Below, in pieces: positions 39,087-39,372 of a DNA stretch of 39,372 bases. This DNA is from Actinomycetes bacterium (GTDB lineage: Bacteria > Actinomycetota > Acidimicrobiia > Acidimicrobiales > JABEUL01). Position 1 is the first letter of the stretch, and each line of letters starts with the position of its first letter. The position numbers and the translations under genes were made by a program. Below the pieces are notes generated by a model, which was given only the letters and a program-made list of their open reading frames with translations, did not search any database and was not told the origin of the DNA. The stretch is taken from positions 1-39,372 of the forward strand of contig JAJYVQ010000004.1 of NCBI GenBank assembly GCA_021791915.1, read 5' to 3'.

Positions 39087-39372
39087 CTAACAATTCCTTT
39101 GTTCTAATATTTCAATAATCTCCGTTAGTTTTAATTCCTGAAAGCTTGAGATTTCAATATCCGCAAGTGAGAAGTCATCTCCCGAAGTCAATACACTCGG
39201 AACTACTACTGTGATTAATTTGGCATTTTTGGCAGCCACCAGTCCATTCTTTGAATCTTCGACTGCCAAAGCTTCATCTGGGCTTACGTGTAATCTCTCA
39301 CAGGCTATTAGATATACGTCGCTGAAGGGTTTGGGTCTTATCTTATCTGAAGTACCCACTACGGTTTCAAAC
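39087..39372 (-). CDS. HAD-superfamily hydrolase (beta-phosphoglucomutase-like), truncated by window edge
   Basis: 'KPFSDVYLIACERLHVSPDEALAVEDSKNGLVAAKNAKLITVVVPS'; frame remains open to the window end. Confidence 0.82.
   Translation of the reverse strand, partial: FETVVGTSDKIRPKPFSDVYLIACERLHVSPDEALAVEDSKNGLVAAKNAKLITVVVPSVLTSGDDFSLADIEISSFQELKLTEIIEILEQRNC

Overview
This window is a low-GC actinobacterial chromosome segment. Supporting markers are WhiB, a mycothiol-conjugate amidase (Mca)-like protein, an F420-type LLM oxidoreductase, DUF3107, and an MSMEG_4193 / DUF3090 / SCO1664 gene set. Most genes are recognisable housekeeping or conserved actinobacterial genes: ccdA, tRNA-Gly(TCC), moeA, a PspA-PspAA-HtpX-PspAB stress operon, paired ArsA/Get3-like ATPases, a PdtaS-like kinase, whiB, etfBA, crcB-DUF190-crcB, bcp, thiC, PIG-L deacetylases and a permease-YHS fusion. 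The most interesting points are: (1) a TnpB-family gene with an in-frame deletion that removes the RuvC-II (catalytic Glu) region, sitting between DUF3090 and SCO1664 with its stop 16 bp from the SCO1664 start, so it is either a decaying TnpB or a candidate nuclease-dead RNA-guided regulator; (2) a degraded Phd/VapB-VapC toxin-antitoxin locus absent from the ORF track, preceded by a 14-bp palindrome that shares its core with a palindrome upstream of an MFS gene; (3) recurrent 12-18 bp tandem duplications, mostly intergenic; (4) a large secreted protein with four ~100-aa YWPYxDS modules, an IPT/TIG domain and a GH25-like domain. All assignments were made by eye from translations, with no database search.
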